Below are positions 11,501 through 22,350 of a stretch of DNA of 64,000 nucleotides, one piece after another. The stretch lies in NCBI RefSeq assembly GCF_030272615.1, contig NC_081412.1, positions 478,553,657 through 478,617,656 on the forward strand. The letters are read 5' to 3'. A program made the translations under genes and the position numbers. Source of the stretch: Cryptomeria japonica. Its lineage: Eukaryota > Streptophyta > Pinopsida > Cupressales > Cupressaceae. The notes under the pieces were generated by a model. The model was not told where the DNA came from. It did no database searches and saw only the letters and a list, made by a program, of their open reading frames with translations. Numbering within the stretch: the first letter of the stretch is position 1; every line of letters begins with the position of its first letter.

Positions 11501-14500
11501 AGCATCCAAAACCTGCATACATCCAAGCAACGACAACTTCAATTAGAATTCCATATAAGCTGGCTATACAACTCACTTAAATACTCAATCAAACTGGTTC
11601 AAACAAATAGTCACTGTATATTTTTACTAATCCAAGGGCTTTCCTCATATTTAACATCTGTAAGACCAACTCCAAAAGAGGATACTATATATCATCTATC
11701 TTGAAAATTTTCAATTAGTGTTCCTTTTACTATATTTCATTTTGACTGTATATGAGTATTTGTGCTTGTAATCTACACAAGAAGTACGAATAACAAGCAG
11801 GAACCATATTTGCAAAGCTCGCTATAAATTAATATTAAAAGAGAGCAGAAATTATTTTTTCAAGAAAAAAGCCCACAATATAGTCCAGAAGTGTAGCAAT
11901 ACAAATACAGAATGTTTTTCACAATTAGATTCCAATTTTGATATTTTGAGAGTGAGTGAGCCTTCGTAACATTCTATTTGGATTCTGAAGTTTCACTCCA
12001 AGGAAATTGTAATGCATCTGTTATGTGCTGTATGGAGAGCTGTAACTAGAATTCTGGATAGGCACTACCATATTAGCTGAAAATGTATGCCTTGCCTTTC
12101 TTCACAGGTGCAGTTATAGCTTGAGTAGGGAGCATGCACCGACAATATTGCCATGAAAGTCCTCTAAATGGGAGCACTTACTGAGTTTATCGCCATGAAA
12201 ACCTCTGACGGACATGACCATGTTATTTAATAAAAATACTAATAAGCGTAGGTTAGAATACTAATAAGCGTAGGTTAGTGATTGTCGACCGAGGCTCAAA
12301 AGTTTGAAATCACAGAAAAGTGTACAGATTTTTAGTAGCACTGTTTTGGATCACACTCTGGGAAGAAGATAAATTTGAGAAATGAAGATAAATTTGATAG
12401 ATTTGAGAAATGAAGATAAATTTGATAAATTTGAGAAATGAAGATAAATTTGATAGATTTGAGAAATGAAGATAAATTTGATAGATCATGTAGTGTGATA
12501 CAAAACATGGATGCGAAAAATCTCTACACATTTACATAACATTGATGCTAAAAAATACTCTACACAATTATCCAGAAACACTCTTAAACACAATCATAAA
12601 CTATGAAAATATCAGGTCTGTTATCTATTAATTGGCTGTCTAAGAGGTGCAGTGACATCTCTGTCTGTAGCCATTGATGGATATGGTCAAATCACTCCTT
12701 TATGTATGACATCCCGAGTCTTGGTTATTGTTACACACGTACCCTGTAAGAAAAAAATTCCTATCGTCTACAATTTCACAAATCACCCTATGATTCAAAG
12801 GCAAAATTCAGTCTGCCTCCCCTGTTACTAAAATACATGATCTGATCCCACAAGTCCTTGTTAGCAGTGAGTAGTGGAGATTTGCAAATTACCTTGCATC
12901 TGACAACACCTTGATCTTGGCAACCCTTATATGCCACCGCACTAATAAATGTCCAGAGGTGATTATATCCATGTTAGCAGCAAAGCAGCCAACAGTGCAA
13001 ACCAGCTTGCAACTAGTAATGCACCAAAACTATCCTATAAACAAAGAGCTAGATACTTGGAGAGAGATTTTTCTATCAAAAATCTGGGATTCACCTGGGA
13101 TCGTTCCTATATTCCTGCCCTAAAAACTAAACAGTAAAAAGTACAGTAAAATCTACTGACATGAACGAATGGGGAATCATTTTTTCCCATTAATTTAGCA
13201 AAAAAAATGCCTTCAACATTGAGAACGTTATTCAACAGCTTAAACAGCGTAGTCTCTCAAGGTTATGGAGTGAAATCCTCTACCATCGACAAATGAGAAA
13301 AGGATTTATTTCCTATCACTTTTTCTTATTAATTTAAAATAAATAAAATAAGTCCTCAACATTGAGAAAGCTATTCAACAGCTTAAAAAGCCTAGTCTCG
13401 CAAGGTTATGGATTGAAATTCTCTGAACGAAATCTTCTATCATTGACAGCTTAAACAGCCTAGTCTCCCAAGGTTATGGATTGAAATCCTCTATTATTGA
13501 TAAATGGGAAAGGATTCGTTTACTATCACTTTTTCCCATTAATTTAGAGAAAATGCCCTCAACGTTGAGAAGGTTATTCAACAGCTTAAACAGTTAAACA
13601 GTTTAGTCTCTCAAGGTTATGTAGTGAAATCCTCTACCATTGACACATGGGAAAAGGACCTTATCACTTTAGTTTATGGAGTGAAATCTTCTACCATAGA
13701 CACATGGGCAAAGGACTTTTTTCCATTAATTCAGCGAAGAAGGTTATTCAACAGCTTAAACAGCCTAATCTCTCAGAGTTATGGAGTGAAATCTTCAATA
13801 TTTATTTCCTATCACTTTTTCTCATTAATTTAGAAAAAAAAATGCCCCAGCCATTAAGAAAGCAACAGCTTAAACAGCCTAATCCTCTACCATTGAGACA
13901 TGGAAAAAGATCTATAAAATGCCCTCAACATTGAGAAGGTTTTTCAACAGCTTAAACAGCCTAGTCTCTCAAGGTTATGCAGTGAAATCTCTACCATTGA
14001 CAAATGGGAAAAGGACTTATTTCCTATCATTACAACAGATGCAACAAACGAATAAACCCTAATGAAGGTGAATTGAAAATAATTGAAAAAACCAACAAGA
14101 TCTCCTGATATTTATCAATAAATATACCTTGTAAGGAGAACGAGTGATCTTACGGGGCGGCTTGGGTGGAGTACCAACACTAGGACTAAAAATTCCCTCG
14201 CTTCCAACGGGACTTTCAGAATAAGGTGACCCGGGGGCACTCAGATCACTCCTAAATCTGAACAGATTCCTGACAGGACTTAGAGGGGATTTGGTCAAAT
14301 CCCTGGAAGAAGCACCATTACCCTTTTCAGGAGTAGCAGGAGAGACGGGGCCAACAGCATCTGTCCCAAAGAGCTCATTTCTAAGCAGCATTGAATAAGC
14401 AGACGCAGAGGAGGGTGACCCATCTTCCTTAGCTGGTGATGCTTCTGTTGAGCATCGGCTGGGCGAAGGCTTGTTGTCAATCAGGGCGAATCCATTGAGC

Positions 14501-14694
14501 CTGGAACCTGATCTACTGGGAATGAATCTGTCACTGTAAGTAGTAGTTATTTTACGAGTTGGGGAGGGGGTACTGGGACACACCCCTGAAGAAGAATGCC
14601 CACCTGTACTGCTTGTTTGTAAATATAAGGAATTTCTGCTCATCCCAGGTGGGAGATTCAGCCCTGATTGTCTCCTGTTGTTTGGTGAATCCAT
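8588..14694 (-). CDS. FZR: FIZZY-RELATED/CCS52/CDH1-like APC/C activator, ten exons
   Basis: This is a WD40 adaptor that binds and activates the anaphase-promoting complex and recruits D-box and KEN-box substrates for ubiquitination. In plants the family drives G1 maintenance and endoreduplication. Exons on the minus strand are 14694-14128, 11512-11390, 10682-10578, 10029-9850, 9739-9677, 9572-9378, 9297-9196, 9004-8942, 8829-8761 and 8641-8588. Each is a multiple of three, giving 506 codons plus TGA (family about 470-500). Visible features are a C-box DRFIPSR (residues 55-61), a Cdh1-type [12 protein letters not shown] motif (99-110), a basic RKITRSPYK linker, WD40 repeats from about residue 190, and a C-terminal Ile-Arg tail (GRTQIR). 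The MDSPNN start was chosen because it matches the family; an in-frame ATG lies upstream at 14961. Introns are GT-AG except intron 4, which begins GC. No disabling change is seen. Orthology to a particular FZR1/2/3 paralogue is not resolved. Confidence 0.95.
9740..9849 (-). other. GC-AG intron 4 of the CDH1-like gene
   Basis: Exon 4 ends with AAATCAGAG and the intron begins GCAATT. The next exon starts after TTGAACAG with GTATGTGGA. Only this junction keeps the conserved GHKSE/VCGLKW protein sequence in frame. GC donors make up roughly one percent of plant introns. Confidence 0.8.
12231..12281. repeat. Short tandem duplication in intron 1
   Basis: ACTAATAAGCGTAGGTTAG occurs twice, separated by a few bases, within intron 1 of the CDH1-like gene. 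Confidence 0.8.
12364..12487. repeat. Minisatellite, about 29-bp unit, in intron 1
   Basis: Repeated GAAGATAAATTTGATAGAT plus TTGAGAAAT modules form about four to five units, some one module shorter. They lie in intron 1 of the CDH1-like gene. The minus-strand ORF across them is translated repeat. Confidence 0.85.
13190..14030. repeat. Irregular tandem repeat array in intron 1
   Basis: The core CAACAGCTTAAACAGCCTAG recurs with small variations at about 13231, 13374, 13449, 13578, 13748, 13862 and 13944. It is usually followed by TCTCTCAAGGTTATGGAGTG, AAATCCTCTACCATTGACA, a CATGGGAAAAGGA block and TTTTTCCCATTAATTTAG. Unit spacing varies from about 75 to 170 bases because some copies lack blocks. 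The array ends about 100 bases from the exon 1 donor, so it is transcribed in the pre-mRNA. Confidence 0.85.
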
Positions 14695-15100
14695 TTTACC
14701 GTATGATGATCTGAACAAGTAAAAACAAAGCAAAGAAAGACGTTTGTATTGTCCTCTGTGACCTCCTCTGTGACCTTTCCAGCTGCTCGTTTTTTTCCCC
14801 TCTTCCAGAACAGAAGAGGAAGAGGGAGAAGCAAGCTTAAAGTACAGTAGCAAATGGTTTAAGGTTACAGAGTTAGCATATACTCGTACTGTGGTTAATT
14901 GCCCATAACTGTGTTCGACATTGCTTAATATCCTCCCGAGTTCCTCTCCATGCAGCACCAACGGTTAGTCTCGATCAAGGCAGCGGCATGTAACGGTCAC
15001 TAAATTTGAATTGAATGTTACCTTTTTCGACGCGCAAGTGGATATTGCAGTTGCACTTTTTTTAGGAACTCAAAAAAAGTGAAAAATGCAAAAACAAAAA
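14695..15100 (-). promoter_or_regulatory. 5' UTR and proximal promoter region of the CDH1-like gene
   Basis: This is the minus-strand upstream flank of exon 1, noticeably less AT-rich than the neighbouring DNA. A pyrimidine-rich stretch near 14780-14830 would lie in the 5' leader. I cannot fix a TATA box, a transcription start or an unambiguous E2F site. Confidence 0.4.
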
Positions 15101-16650
15101 AGCTAACCTAAGATTGGGTGGCTATTGGGAAAAATGTGTAAAAGATTTATTCCATCAATTTTTGGACTATATATATTCGAAGAGAAATATAATAGGATTG
15201 AAAATGTGCTTTTTTAATAATTTATTTCATATTTATTTTTGCATTGTTTTTAGATTTTTTTTAATGATAAGAGTATCTATTATATTAATTGGAAAAATTA
15301 TTACATATGAGAGGTATTAAGGTCATTCATTCCCATTAAGCGACAAAAGTCCTAAAAGGACTATCCAATGAGACCACAAAACCCTAAAAACTTAGGATAG
15401 CACCATGAGAGATACCACATTCATCTTCAATCTCTTCATTAGACTAGCGAGTTTGCAAATAGTCTTCATCAACTCAAGACAATGACAAAAGGAAGAGCAG
15501 AGTGAGTCCTTGCAATGATGCTCAAAACCCAAAAGGTGGGCAAAAGTCGTCCAATAATAGAAGCACCTCAAAAGAAGCAAAAAGAGATTAAAAAAGGTCA
15601 ATCCAACACCTTATTCGACATACAACATTGTTTTTAGATGTTAAATTTAATATATTTTAATACATAATAGAATTTGGCTAATTTTTTTGTTTTTTATTAT
15701 TTAAATTTTAATAGTATAGATCTAAGATGATTCTTATCTATTTTTCTACCTAAAATTGAATTGTAAGCGTGATTTTGTCTTTGGGATAGAGTTGCATATG
15801 CAATAGCATCTTATTTAATCTTTACCTCTCACACATCTTGAGTTGACTCCTTCCAAAATTAAAGCATTACTTGTTAGCTTGCATATGAAAACATTTTAAT
15901 TTATCATTTAGGATGTCATATTTAAAGAGTTTTCATCCTAAAAAGCATCATTCAAGCCTTAAAGTGAATCAAAATGTGTAGAGGATTCTACACTTATATC
16001 AATAAATATTGGTTTGCATCTTACATGTCTTTGATACTTTCAAACTCTTATTGACAATTAACAGTAGGGGTTTGATCAAGGCTCAATGTAATGCCTACTT
16101 GATGCAAGAGCATTTAGGGTGTAAGGGCAATCTTGCATGACCCCCCCAAAAAAATATTTTTACTTTTGTTTGATTTGATGAATATCCAAGAAGCCCATTT
16201 CCTTTAGAAAGTCCTAAAGAGTGCCTTGGAACATTCCAATTTTCAAAAAGGGCTAATTTAATAGGGTTTCTACTTTTAGTAAATTTGCATATGCGCACGT
16301 AGGGACCTTAATTTTTTTCCCAAAGCTTTGAAATTGAATTTTGTACATTGTGGGTGAGTTTTGAGCCAAGATCAAGTCTTTTTGAGAAGATAATAAAGAT
16401 TCTAATTATTAAATTTCTCAAAAAAAATCTTAAAATTAGATTTCAAGGCCCCCCAAATTAGAAAAATTTCAAGCATGTAGAGCACTTAAAGTAGTACATT
16501 TAAAAAAAAAAAAGAAGAGCTCAATTGCATACACAAATTAAAAATTATGGCTCCTAGAAGTTGGGCTATTTGTGGGTGGTAGATCCAAATTTTAATTTTT
16601 TCTTGAATGTGTCAAAGGATTATTTAAATGACCTTTTTTTTTAGCATTTT
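15101..16650. other. AT-rich DNA without recognisable genes
   Basis: I see no protein family or RNA gene. The right part probably belongs to the decayed LTR whose end and primer site lie at 16660-16870. Confidence 0.5.
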
Positions 16651-16659
16651 TTAGTAATG

Positions 16660-16875
16660 GTTTGAGATATAAAAGGTAGAAGGCTCTAAAAATCAACAGA
16701 AAGAAGTTGTACTATGTTGTAGCCTATGAGGATTTTATCCTTTATTTTATTTTCTCATTTATGTAACGTATCATGTGTTTAGTTTAATAAAAGAGTACTC
16801 ATATTTTATGTGGGAAATATGTATTTTGTGTGTTGTGTGATTTGCCACTTCATCAAGTGGTATCAAAGTGGGAGT
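16660..16875 (+). mobile_element. Decayed LTR end with tRNA-Met-type primer binding site
   Basis: An ATATAAAAGG box near 16668 is followed by an R/U5-like stretch with AATAAAAGAG and the end GCCACTTCATCA. Directly next comes TGGTATCAAAGTGG at 16858, a mutated form of the plant initiator-Met primer site TGGTATCAGAGC. The arrangement LTR end, two bases, PBS is diagnostic of a plus-strand LTR element. Its left LTR edge was not found, and no gag follows. Confidence 0.6.
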
Positions 16876-19480
16876 TCCCAAGTATGTAAATAGATCGTCA
16901 AATGTGAGGTAGTTTGTACTAGGACTTGTGGTTATATGTTTTTAAGGTAGTTTGCACTAGGACTTGTGGTTATTGATAGTAGTTTGCATAGTCAAATGTA
17001 TGTGTTAATTGCATAAATGAATGTATAAAGTGCCCTAAAATAACATCCAAGTGTACAATGAATTGGCCTTGTTTTGTGAACATGTGATAGAAATAATCAT
17101 GTATATCATGTACTTATGATCAAAATATTCCTAGTGCACGTGACACTCTAAGCAAGTACAACCCTTGCGTTGAGTCTATGTCATGTGGATGTGGTAGAAT
17201 TCCCCTTGAACATGTCTTCTTGTATAGTGAAGTAAACACATTGCATTGAAATTGTGAGTGGTTGTACATTAAGTGAGTGCATAGTTGCATGTATTGGTAC
17301 TTAAATTGTTGCATGGTATTGGAGTCGTATATGATTCATATATGAGGAGCATTTGGGCATGTTCTCTAGCACACCTTGGATGCAAGGTGTCATGTAGCTT
17401 TTTACTCCCTCAAAGTGACTAGTTTTAGTCACTTAGTTATGTGAAAGGATTTTAAGTTTGATGATTTATTTTGGTTATTAATGGAAATGCTTCTTGTGTT
17501 GTAAGGACTAGCATTGTAAATTTTGGTTTTTCTTATAATAAGTTTAGTCACCAAACTCTTCTATTTATTTATATTGTGAGCCTTGGTCACACTAGATTTA
17601 TTGTTGAAATCACATGTGTTTTATGACTTCATGTTGAATTTGATAATTCCCCATCTTGTTTTCTTTTTTTTAATCCCATGGTGCCTATTCCAAATGTTTG
17701 ACATTGTTGGTCGTATATTGTGTTAAGTGTTCTCTATTATGTTCACTATGAACATTGATAAAATGTTCAAGGGAGTAGATTGTGGAAAATGTACCAATCC
17801 TATTCTTGTATAATTAATAAATTATTATGCCTTAATCTTATAAAATATTGATGTAGATTAGCATGTACATTGTTGTGAAGGTTGTGTGCAAGAAGTTGAG
17901 TCCACTTTTTTGCCAAAAAGTGGAAATATTTTTCTTGATTTTCACAATTTGTCACAATTCATCTAAAAATTTGAAGCACTTAAAGGTTGAAGCTTAAAAA
18001 AAGCCAGTAATATGAAATGTAGTACTCAAAGTATAGTTTCCAAATATGTAATTTATTTAAATATCCAAATGATACAAATTGATTTTCAATATGCATGTCT
18101 AAAAACCACTGTTTAAAAGTCACTTTTTCATAAGCATACCATGCACGTGTACGACAACCATATTTTGACCTAAATAAAAGTATTTTTTGAAATCCTCTTG
18201 GGAAAAGATCTATAAAACACTAAAGATTGTTGGGGATATTTTAAAAAAAATTTATTGGCCCTAATTGTTGTTTTGGAAACTCCTCATGTACGACAACCAT
18301 AAGTAGACCTTAACTTATCATTTTTTATTTTTATTTTCAAACTAAAAAGAATTGTGTGTAGATTGTTTCCATATAAAATATTTTTTTAAAAAAATAAAAA
18401 ATAAAAAGTTATTAAAGAAATAAGAAAACTTGTTATTTCAAGTTTATGGACTAGTTTCATCAAAAAATTATTTAAAAATTAGAAATCATAATCCAATTGC
18501 AAAAAAAATACATATTTGAAATCTAGATAGTCTCATCTATAATGGGTTTTAATTTTGTGAAAAAACTATTGCAAAAAAAAGTCATTAGACATGTGTCTAA
18601 AGTCATTCTTTTCTAGTGACACTAACATGACCTTCAAGTTGCAGGTCCAAGGCTATTAGCTCCCCAAGCCTTTTTTGAGCCAAAACCCACAACATAAAGC
18701 AAGCCTCCAATTCAAATTTTAGAAAATTGGGATCCCATTTTAAAATGTGATCATATTATGTTTTTAGAAACAAGATCCCATTTTTTTGAAATGGGATCTC
18801 GTTTCTTTTTTTTTACCATTTTTATCTTTTTTATTAAAAACAAATTTTAAATAATGGGATCCTATTTTGTAAATAACAAGATATTATTTTGTAAATTTAG
18901 GTTTGGGGCCCCGATGCACAATGGGATCCCATTTTGGTCAGTGTATTTTCACATTTTTGGTTAAGTCCAAAACTTCCACGAGAAATGGGCTCAACTTTGT
19001 GCTTTTACCCTAAATGTTGATGACACGTGATAGGCACAAGATCATGTAAATTCTCTATTGATGCAAGTAAGAATGAAGAGTTCATAATGGTCTTGTTCAA
19101 CCTTGAAACTAAATTTAACACAAATTTGAACACTAGAAAGAAACATGTAATTTTATTGATTGAAATAGAATGTACACATACTCACAGGCCTTCTAGATGC
19201 AAAATATATGAGGCCCCATTGGCCTCACATGCAAACATACAAGTTCCATAGGCTTATTACCAACGAGATGTAGAAAATGACTTTCAAATCATAATTCCCT
19301 AACTCCCTAACTATGAAAACTACCTTCCTATGAGTTTAGTAAATGGTTAAATATTGGCTCCAAGCATTATGAGCAATCCACATCAGCCTCAAGTAGATCC
19401 CAAATCTTATTTTCAACAAAATGTGTAGGTAAACTCCAAGAGGTTGATGTAGTTACAAAACTCAATGTACAGGGGTGTGG
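16876..19480. other. Non-coding relic interior, no recognisable genes
   Basis: This lies downstream of the decayed primer site but lacks long ORFs or retroelement motifs. It holds poly-A/T-rich stretches and a short direct repeat (about 16910-16990, built on GTAGTTTGCACTAGGACTTGTGG). It may be the eroded interior of the element whose LTR ends at 16855, or unrelated spacer. Confidence 0.4.
18728..18940. repeat. Cluster of GGGATCCCATTT-type palindromic repeats
   Basis: Variants of AATGGGATCCCATTTT recur near 18730, 18775, 18795, 18854 and 18921, in both intact and one-base-changed forms. The core is self-complementary. Function is unknown. Confidence 0.6.
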
Positions 19481-19499
19481 ATCCATATGGGGGTTACCT

Positions 19500-20840
19500 T
19501 GCCCCATATTTGTCGTGTGACACCTTTAGGTCCGGTTCTAGGCATCTTGACAGGTAAAACTTTCGGCAAAGAGATCTCTTGAATGATAAGCTCTTGGTTG
19601 CTACCAGTTTGATATGTTGTATTAGGCTTGTCATGTTATCTCCATTCTGTTCCATAGAGGAAATTTGTCTAGTGAGATATGATACAATCAGGTTCTCTGG
19701 AATGCTCCTACATCAGAGGTTATTTGAGAAGTGTTTTTCACATGTTTCTAGTTCTAAATATTATCCAAGTCACTCCAATTCAGACTCAAAGATCCATGTT
19801 GCTTCTTTGACTGGCTTGTCATTCCATTTGGCCAAGTACTCCCTATACTCCTTGTTTTGAGTGTTGCACTTAGTTCGGCTATCTAGATTATTTTCTATCT
19901 ATTTTGGTTGTTGTGGTGGTAGTTGGTCTTGATGTGATGCTTCTATGTTGTCTTTGTTGTCTATGCTCTGTGAAACTAGTAGAGATCTCAAATGTTGAGG
20001 ATTGGTGAAATGTCAATGCCTTTTGGTAGCTCCACCTCATAAGCATTTTCATAATCAAATCATCGAAGGAACTTGGAAGGTCCAATTTTTTAAATTTTTA
20101 TCTTGTTGTAAGTGCCTACCAGAAACCTCTCCTTCTAGAGAAATAACTAGACTTCATCTCTGATAGTAAACTCCTTATGTCACCTTTTGGTATCTGCCCA
20201 GACCTTGTATTTGCAACTCATGGTCTCTAGATGTTGCTTGACTTCCTTATGCACAACCTCCATGTGATCTACAAACTCCTCTACCTATGCACTCTTGTCT
20301 TTTGGGTTGATGTCTCTGACTTCTACCACTCCCTTAGAATGTATTTTTGTAACAATCTCAAATGGCGTCTTTCTGATACTATGGTTTATTGAACTATTGT
20401 ATGTAAATTCTGCTTGCAAAATGATTAAATCCTAATTAGGCTTGTCCCTTGCCAAACACTTAAGTAGGTTTTCCAAGCTTCTGTTTACCACCTCTATCTA
20501 TCCATTAGTCTAGGGATGGAATGTGGAGTTGTACTTAAGGTTTATTTTCATCTTCTTCCACAATGTCTGCCAAAAGTATCTAGTAAATTAGATATCTTGG
20601 TTTGAAACAATGCTTCACAGTAGTCCATGTAGTCTCGCCACTTCCTAGAAGAACACATCAGCAATGTGCATTGCATCATGAGTATTCTTATAACGATTTC
20701 ACCATCTTGGAAGATCAGTTCACTACTACAAATATGGAGTCATGTGCTTTCTGAGACCTTGACAACCCTAGCATAAAGTCCATGCTATCATCCTCCCAAG
20801 GGTTTTTAGAACTGTAATACGTTGGTACAAGCTGACATTC
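19500..20840 (-). pseudogene. G1 gypsy pol, left part: integrase core and chromodomain
   Basis: This is minus-strand remnant coding sequence of an old Ty3/gypsy chromodomain element. Recognisable pieces, in minus-strand order, are the pre-integrase linker and GLSRSQ-like segment, an IFVVV integrase strand, YNSTFHP, a LENLLKCLA helix (about 20800-20440), and a chromodomain with EYLAKWNDKP and EATWIFESELE (about 19870-19780). Many stops and frameshifts break it. The upstream part of the same pol (RNase H) lies at 50698-51263 beyond G2, because G2 inserted here. The 3' LTR of G1 was not identified. Confidence 0.75.
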
Positions 20841-21935
20841 TGTTGATCACTATAATTACTTTAAGGAAAATAGCCTTATGGGAAACTCAGTGATGGGGGA
20901 CCTGCGCATTTCCACTGAGTAACCTCTAGGATTTTAGAAGTCGACTCTTCATTTGTTTGGGGGGATTAAAGGGAAAGAGAGAAACATAAAAGTAAAACCT
21001 ACTTTAAAGCGATGCGTTGAAGCTGATTTTAGTACATTAAGGAGCACATTAAGGAGCATAGAGAACTTCACATACATGTCATTCTGAGGCCCATTCAACA
21101 ATCTACATGCCCAGAACAATAATCAAGATATAACCAAAATTCCTTTTAACGTAAAGTAATACACACCACACATCCACCAGATAACAAGTGTTAAAACATA
21201 GTTTAATCGACAGAGTATTAGGCATATATTTCTAAAGTCATATCAAAAATTCACAGATGCACAGTAAACTATCAAATGCACACTGAATAACAACAATCAT
21301 AAAAGGCCGCAGGCACAATTTGATTATCTTGCCTTTAGAAAATACAAAACAATAGATTAAAGGCTAAAATCCTTTTAGAATATTAGTTTATCTTTATTAA
21401 AATAAGTTTTGAACCCTGAACAGGCAAAAAATCGCTATTATTATAGACTGGTATTTAACAACCCACAAACTAGGACAAACATAAAACACTATTGGAAACT
21501 CCTCTACATCCGACGACATGCAAAAACCTACAAACGAAAACCACCCTCGGCTTCTAGCGAAACCACATTCTGATTTATGTTATTCAGATAAAAAAGATCC
21601 ATTAATAGTTTGTCTGCAACTAAAAATGCGAACCTCTTTGGTCTGTCACCATGGGAGATGCACAACAGTAGGAGGGAGAGAGTATTAGATCCTACAAAAT
21701 GCTAACCCAGGGTCTCTCGGGAGGCTGCCATACAACACAACGCACTCCCCTACAAACTATGAGTCCCATTCAACCGGGGCAAAAATAGGCACTACAAATG
21801 AAATGCCACACATCAAGAGTGCGCAACTTAATTAACATGGCAAAGGAAAGGGTGCTAAGAATGAGTTTCATGCCAACATGTGGTGGGTGCGGGCCAACCT
21901 CTTCAAACTAGAGCGTGTACAAAATAAAATACACA
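20841..21935 (-). repeat. G2 3' LTR
   Basis: 1,095 bp, TG...CA, collinear with the LTR at 49623-50692 over its full length with scattered substitutions and small indels (for example a duplicated TTAAGGAGCA). The interior flank, read on the minus strand, has only a weak purine run, so no convincing polypurine tract is seen. Confidence 0.9.
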
Positions 21936-22350
21936 ACTTTTTGGTGACTTCTGGGAAAATTCTGCTTGCAGGATGCCGATACCCAAAATTTATGGTTACA
22001 AACTTGATTTAAGCATAAGTAGGGAAAAGCCAATCCAGGACCTGCTACAAGGGGACCCAATCATTCTCTTGGAGCTGCTCCTGGGATTTAAGGATTTAAT
22101 AATTTTGATCAAGGCCAATAATCTCATGGAAAGGAAGATCGTCCAACTCATTGTTAACCAACTCGAGTAGAGTATGGAGCCAAGCCAACATATGCAACAA
22201 TTATTCAACCTCTTCGACAACAGGGGGAACACTTAGATTTTGGAGAAAAGTATGCTCTTGCTACCGTTTCTCAATCAGACTCACGATCTGCTCAATCTTC
22301 AAAACTGAACCATTAGGGGGAAAAGGGGAGGGTAAGATAAGACTTACAAA
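21936..22350. other. G2 sequence between ORF3 and the 3' LTR
   Basis: This is internal G2 sequence after the apparent end of ORF3. The small ORFs on both strands overlap each other and match nothing I recognise. Confidence 0.5.

Noticed and set aside
14695-14961. N-terminal extension of the CDH1-like protein from an upstream in-frame ATG
   Set aside because: The extension has no family similarity, whereas the internal MDSPNN start matches FZR-family N-termini.
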